The position numbers were made by a program, and so were the translations under genes. From Pseudomonadales bacterium (GTDB lineage Bacteria; Pseudomonadota; Gammaproteobacteria; Pseudomonadales; Azotimanducaceae), in the NCBI GenBank assembly GCA_022448765.1, contig JAKUTI010000090.1, positions 1 through 10,038 on the forward strand: a DNA stretch of 10,038 nt, given 5' to 3'. Below are positions 7,209-10,038 of the stretch, piece after piece. The notes under the pieces are model-generated. The model was not told the DNA's origin. It searched no databases and saw only the letters and a list, made by a program, of their open reading frames with translations. How positions within the stretch are numbered: the first letter of the stretch is position 1; each line of letters starts with the position of its first letter.

Positions 7209-7775
7209 CTAGTGGAGAGCGGCTCTCAGCGGGAGGTTACTCAATATTCGAGCTTCTGCTTCAAGAAGTGCGTCAAGGCGGGCTTGTGTACCGCCCACGG
7301 AGCTGGCCAGTTTCAAGAATAATTCGAAGTGACGGGCTTCACTTTCTGCGATGCTCGTATAAAAACGTCGCAAGTTTGCGTCCTTAGCTGCTTGGGCGAT
7401 TAAGCTAAAACGTTCGTTCCCTCGATATTCGACGATTGCAGCAATCAAAAGACGGTCGATTAAGAAGGCTTTGGGGCCTCTACGGATTTCTTGATTGAGG
7501 GAACGAACGTACGTGTCTCGACGATCTGGTCCCGGTTGTAAGCCCCGGTTAATAAGGAGTTTCACGACTTCTCGATAGTGGGTTAGTTCCTCTACGGCAA
7601 GATCACACATTGCTCTCAGGATTGTGGGTTGGTCGGGATAATGCGAAGCGATATTGAGGGCCATACCCGACGCTTTTTTCTCCGCTGATGCGTGGTCTTG
7701 CAAAAATGCGTCGAAATCGGAAAGTACCGTCTTGAGCCATTCGGTCTTGCTGGTAGCGTCGGTTTCAAGCCTCAA
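7209..7775 (-). CDS. miaE: tRNA-(ms2io6A)-hydroxylase
   Basis: A 188-residue ferritin-like di-iron monooxygenase that hydroxylates the isopentenyl side chain of ms2i6A at tRNA position 37 using O2. Likely iron ligands, by analogy with MiaE, are Glu32 (HASAEKKA), Glu63 and His66 (VEELTH), Glu116 (AAIVEYRGNERF), and Glu146 and His149 (ESEARH). It is shorter than the Salmonella enzyme (about 270 aa) but keeps the whole four-helix core. The open frame extends to 7856, which would overlap the esterase by 85 bases. The better start is TTG 7775-7773: it overlaps the esterase stop as TTGA, has a GGAG 11 bases upstream, and gives the N-terminus MRLETDATSKTEWL expected before the first helix. The stop lies four bases before the next gene. 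No miaA or miaB is in the window. Confidence 0.88.
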   Translation of the reverse strand: MRLETDATSKTEWLKTVLSDFDAFLQDHASAEKKASGMALNIASHYPDQPTILRAMCDLAVEELTHYREVVKLLINRGLQPGPDRRDTYVRSLNQEIRRGPKAFLIDRLLIAAIVEYRGNERFSLIAQAAKDANLRRFYTSIAESEARHFELFLKLASSVGGTQARLDALLEAEARILSNLPLRAALH

Positions 7776-8422
7776 GTAAGTACGTGCTCCAGAAACCCCT
7801 TGATGTCGACGAGTTCTTCCGGGCAGACATGATGTCCCATACCGTATTCGTGCCAATCGACCTGGTAGTTGAGGGCTGTAAGCGCTTCGCGTGAAGTCAC
7901 CGCCCGAGTGATGGGAATCATCGGGTCGGCGATTCCATGTGCCATGAAAATGGGGGTATCTATACTGGCGAAACTGACCTCGTTACCAACATGCTCGTGG
8001 TCATGAACGTACGTTGATAATGCCATTAACCCGGCGAATCGATATTCAGACCGTAGACCTAAATGGAAGGCAATCACGCCGCCCTGCGAAAATCCGGCGA
8101 GAACGATTCGATTGGAGGGCATGCCGTTACGATTTTCGTCTTCTACAAGCGTTTGAACCGCGGCGGCTGATTGACGAATATCCTCGGTGCCAGAAAGCGG
8201 CGAACCTGGATCGACGTCGTACCAAGCCCGCATTTCCATCCCCCCGTTAATGGTCACGGAGCGCTTTGGTGCGTGCGGGAAAACGAAGCGGACGGGAGCG
8301 TCCAACTTTAATTCGGGCACGATCGCTTCGAAGTCGTGGCCGTCGGCGCCAAGGCCGTGTAGCCAAATGACGGTTCCAGAGGGGGTTTCCGCGGGGTCAA
8401 TTTGAATCGTTTCAAGAGTCAT
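7772..8422 (-). CDS. Carboxylesterase / phospholipase of the alpha/beta-hydrolase family (Abhydrolase_2)
   Basis: A 216-residue cytoplasmic serine hydrolase of the carboxylesterase/lysophospholipase group (EstB/YpfH-like, also related to acyl-protein thioesterases). HGLGADGHDF (22-31) forms the oxyanion loop. The catalytic triad is Ser112 in GFSQGG, Asp166 in HGIADPMIP, and His197 in YGMGHHV. FPHAPKRSVTINGG (48-61) and MRAWYD (64-69) are typical of the family. Length and motif spacing are normal. The natural substrate is unknown; members hydrolyse short acyl esters in vitro. It is the first gene of the minus-strand block, with an ATG 99 bases from the divergent ABC transporter gene and no strong Shine-Dalgarno sequence. 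I could not find a convincing promoter for it. Its stop overlaps the miaE start by 4 bases. Confidence 0.92.
   Translation of the reverse strand: MTLETIQIDPAETPSGTVIWLHGLGADGHDFEAIVPELKLDAPVRFVFPHAPKRSVTINGGMEMRAWYDVDPGSPLSGTEDIRQSAAAVQTLVEDENRNGMPSNRIVLAGFSQGGVIAFHLGLRSEYRFAGLMALSTYVHDHEHVGNEVSFASIDTPIFMAHGIADPMIPITRAVTSREALTALNYQVDWHEYGMGHHVCPEELVDIKGFLEHVLT
7787..7790 (-). promoter_or_regulatory. Shine-Dalgarno GGAG for the TTG start of miaE
   Basis: On the minus strand a GGAG lies inside the last codons of the esterase gene, 11 bases before the TTG at 7775. The spacing is slightly long. With the TTGA stop/start overlap it supports the short miaE reading. Confidence 0.45.
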
Positions 8423-8521
8423 GCCTGGAGTTCAGCAGGAACGCGTTGTTTTTTCAATCGCAGTTGTTCCCGGAGAGTGTTTCGTTATGATGCGTCGTCC
8501 TCGTCTCGTCATAATCGCGTC
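8423..8521. promoter_or_regulatory. Divergent intergenic region between the esterase block and the ABC transporter gene
   Basis: This 99-base gap must contain or adjoin starts for two opposite transcription units. On the plus strand TTGTTC (8464-8469) and TATGAT (8486-8491) are 16 bases apart and make a plausible sigma-70 promoter (3/6 and 5/6 matches), with a start near 8498. An inverted repeat, TTATGA (8485-8490) and TCATAA (8509-8514), separated by 18 bases, overlaps the -10 box and could be an operator or chance. No convincing promoter was found for the minus strand. Confidence 0.4.
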
Positions 8522-10038
8522 ATGGTTGACGATCTAGAACTGCAGTCTCGTCAAAACCTGAGGGGGTTAGGGCCTGCGCTCGATTTTTTGAAACCTTATC
8601 GGTGGCGGGTGGTTGCCGCGTTTTTTGCCTTGATGCTCACTGCGTCCGTGACGTTAGCTTTCGGACAAGGGCTACGCCTGATTATTGATCAGGGTTTTCA
8701 AGCGAGCACACCCGAGCTCTTGAAAATGAATATCAGTCTACTGTCTGGGATTATCCTGATCTTGGCGCTCGGAACGTATGTCCGTTACTACTTCGTTTCT
8801 TGGATCGGTGAACGGGTGAGTGCCGATATTCGTAATGCCGTATACGCACATCTGATCGAGCTACACCCCGGTTTTTTTGAAGCCAATTCGTCTTCCGAAA
8901 TACAGTCACGTATTACGACTGATACAACGCTGCTGCAGACAGTTATCGGCTCGTCGGTATCCATTGCTTTACGCAATTTGATGATGTTTTTCGGTGGCAT
9001 CGTGCTATTGGTCGTCACGAACGCCCGGCTGTCCCTGTTGGTTCTGGTTTGTGCTCCGTTGGTCGTACTGCCAATTGTTCTTTTTGGTCGGCGCGTTCGC
9101 CGCCTTTCCCGCGCAAGTCAAGATACTCTCGCTGAGGTCGGCGTCCACGCCGGGGAGTCTCTGCGACAGATCAAGTTGGTCCAAGCGTTCAACCACCAAC
9201 GGACAGACGTCGCTCGGTTCTCACAACATGTGGATGAGGCATTTCGCGCTGCCGTTGCACGGATTCGACAGCGCGCATGGTTAATCGTGACGGTTATGGT
9301 GCTGGTACTGGTAGCTGTTGCAGTGATGCTTTGGGTCGGGGGTCAGGAAGTGTTAACGGGAAGAACGTCCGCGGGCGAACTAGTGGCGTTTATCTTTTAT
9401 GCGGTCATCGTAGCGGCGTCTGTGGGAGCGATGAGTGAGATATATGGCGAACTGCAGCGTGCGGCCGGAGCAACAGAGCGACTTGTCGAATTACTTACCG
9501 CGCGTTCTGAACTCGAGGAACCCGAAGTCGGGGTGGGATCAGTCTCGGAAGCGACGTTGGAATTTGACGGTGTTTACTTTGCATACCCGCGGCGTTTGGA
9601 CGTAGACGTTTTATCCGACGTCAGCTTTAAGGTTCTGGATGGCGAAATGGTGGCGCTGGTTGGACCTTCAGGGGCTGGCAAATCAACCGTTTTGGAGTTG
9701 GCACAGCGCTTTTACGACGTAACCCAAGGTTCTGTCTTGTTTGGAGGGGAGTCGGTTCGACAGTTTCGTCTCGATGATCTGCGAAGGAACATGGCCTATG
9801 TTCCACAAGACGCGGCCTTGCTTGGGGGCTCCATTGAAGAAAATCTTCGCTATGGAGATTCCGCTGCAAGCGATGAAACGGTTCGGGCGGCATTGGAATC
9901 CGCAAATGCTGACTTTGTTCTGGGTCTACGTGACGGCCTTGGGACCCTTCTCGGAGAGAACGGGCAAGGTCTCTCGGGTGGAGAGCGTCAACGCATCGCA
10001 ATTGCCCGTGCCCTGGTAGCAGACCCACGGCTTCTAAT
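8522..10038 (+). CDS. MsbA-related ABC exporter, fused permease and ATPase, 3' end missing
   Basis: The first 505 codons of an ABC half-transporter. The N-terminal part (about residues 25-310) is a six-helix exporter membrane domain, with RVRRLSRASQDTLAEV and a following LVQAF coupling region typical of the MsbA-related proteobacterial group (full length about 580). The ATPase domain has Walker A GPSGAGKS at 381-388, Q-loop YVPQD at 426-430 (Gln429) and signature LSGGERQR at 484-491. The sequence ends just before Walker B. Such proteins work as homodimers that export lipids or other hydrophobic compounds; this group is distinct from true MsbA and its substrate is unknown. The ATG at 8522 lacks a Shine-Dalgarno sequence. 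An in-frame GTG at 8477 would add 15 residues, but its GGAGA lies directly against it and it falls upstream of the candidate promoter start, so the ATG is preferred. Confidence 0.9.
   Translation, partial: MVDDLELQSRQNLRGLGPALDFLKPYRWRVVAAFFALMLTASVTLAFGQGLRLIIDQGFQASTPELLKMNISLLSGIILILALGTYVRYYFVSWIGERVSADIRNAVYAHLIELHPGFFEANSSSEIQSRITTDTTLLQTVIGSSVSIALRNLMMFFGGIVLLVVTNARLSLLVLVCAPLVVLPIVLFGRRVRRLSRASQDTLAEVGVHAGESLRQIKLVQAFNHQRTDVARFSQHVDEAFRAAVARIRQRAWLIVTVMVLVLVAVAVMLWVGGQEVLTGRTSAGELVAFIFYAVIVAASVGAMSEIYGELQRAAGATERLVELLTARSELEEPEVGVGSVSEATLEFDGVYFAYPRRLDVDVLSDVSFKVLDGEMVALVGPSGAGKSTVLELAQRFYDVTQGSVLFGGESVRQFRLDDLRRNMAYVPQDAALLGGSIEENLRYGDSAASDETVRAALESANADFVLGLRDGLGTLLGENGQGLSGGERQRIAIARALVADPRLL

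Noticed and set aside
7215..7227. 13-base palindrome GAGAGCGGCTCTC near the miaE stop
   Set aside because: As RNA it can form only a 4-pair stem with a 5-base loop and no T tract follows. It is probably a by-product of the coding sequence, although it could slightly mask the next start.
8477..8521. Upstream in-frame GTG extension of the ABC transporter
   Set aside because: The GGAGA lies directly against the GTG, leaving no proper spacing. The added residues are Ser/Arg-rich and unlike the family N-terminus, and the candidate promoter would start transcription downstream of it.
9627..10028. 133-residue minus-strand open frame
   Set aside because: It is a shadow of the ABC transporter ATPase domain, whose Walker A and signature motifs confirm the plus-strand reading.
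1..10038. Mobile element, defence system, prophage or biosynthetic island
   Set aside because: No transposase, integrase, terminal repeats, restriction or toxin genes were found. All genes belong to housekeeping or common transporter families and base use looks uniform by eye.

Overview
The window looks like ordinary chromosomal DNA of a proteobacterium with roughly balanced GC, most likely an uncultivated gammaproteobacterium. The evidence is a helicase that resembles RhlB rather than RhlE, a MiaE tRNA hydroxylase, a short type-2 ArgC, and an MsbA-related ABC exporter of the kind common in proteobacteria. This placement is an inference from protein families. I see no rRNA, tRNA, CRISPR array, insertion sequence, phage gene or attachment site.

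Eight complete genes and one partial gene lie on the minus strand (8422 down to 1), and one partial gene runs away from them on the plus strand (8522 onward). Read in the direction of transcription, the minus-strand genes form two blocks. Block A is an alpha/beta-hydrolase carboxylesterase (8422-7772), miaE (7775-7209) and a soluble GT-A glycosyltransferase-like protein of unknown role (7204-6044). Block B is argC (5835-4891), a class-Ic aspartate aminotransferase (4894-3650), rhlB (3650-2484), a Nit1/YbeM-type carbon-nitrogen hydrolase (2435-1614), an AI-2E family membrane protein (1623-553) and a hisC-like aminotransferase (556 to beyond the window edge). A 208-base gap separates the blocks. 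It holds a weak terminator-like hairpin after block A and a possible extended -10 promoter in front of argC.

Most junctions in both blocks are 1-10 base overlaps (ATGA, TGATG, TTGA), so translation is probably coupled. The gene mix is housekeeping: arginine and histidine synthesis, amino-group transfer, repair of side products of transamination, RNA unwinding and decay, and tRNA modification. Across a 99-base divergent gap, the plus-strand gene encodes an ABC half-transporter with fused permease and ATPase, cut off just before its Walker B motif.

The window holds no obviously new system. The least explained part is the glycosyltransferase-like protein translated directly after the tRNA hydroxylase MiaE. 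Also worth attention are the Nit1-type amidase lying between two aminotransferase genes, and three consecutive genes that use non-ATG starts (miaE TTG, the glycosyltransferase-like gene TTG, argC GTG).
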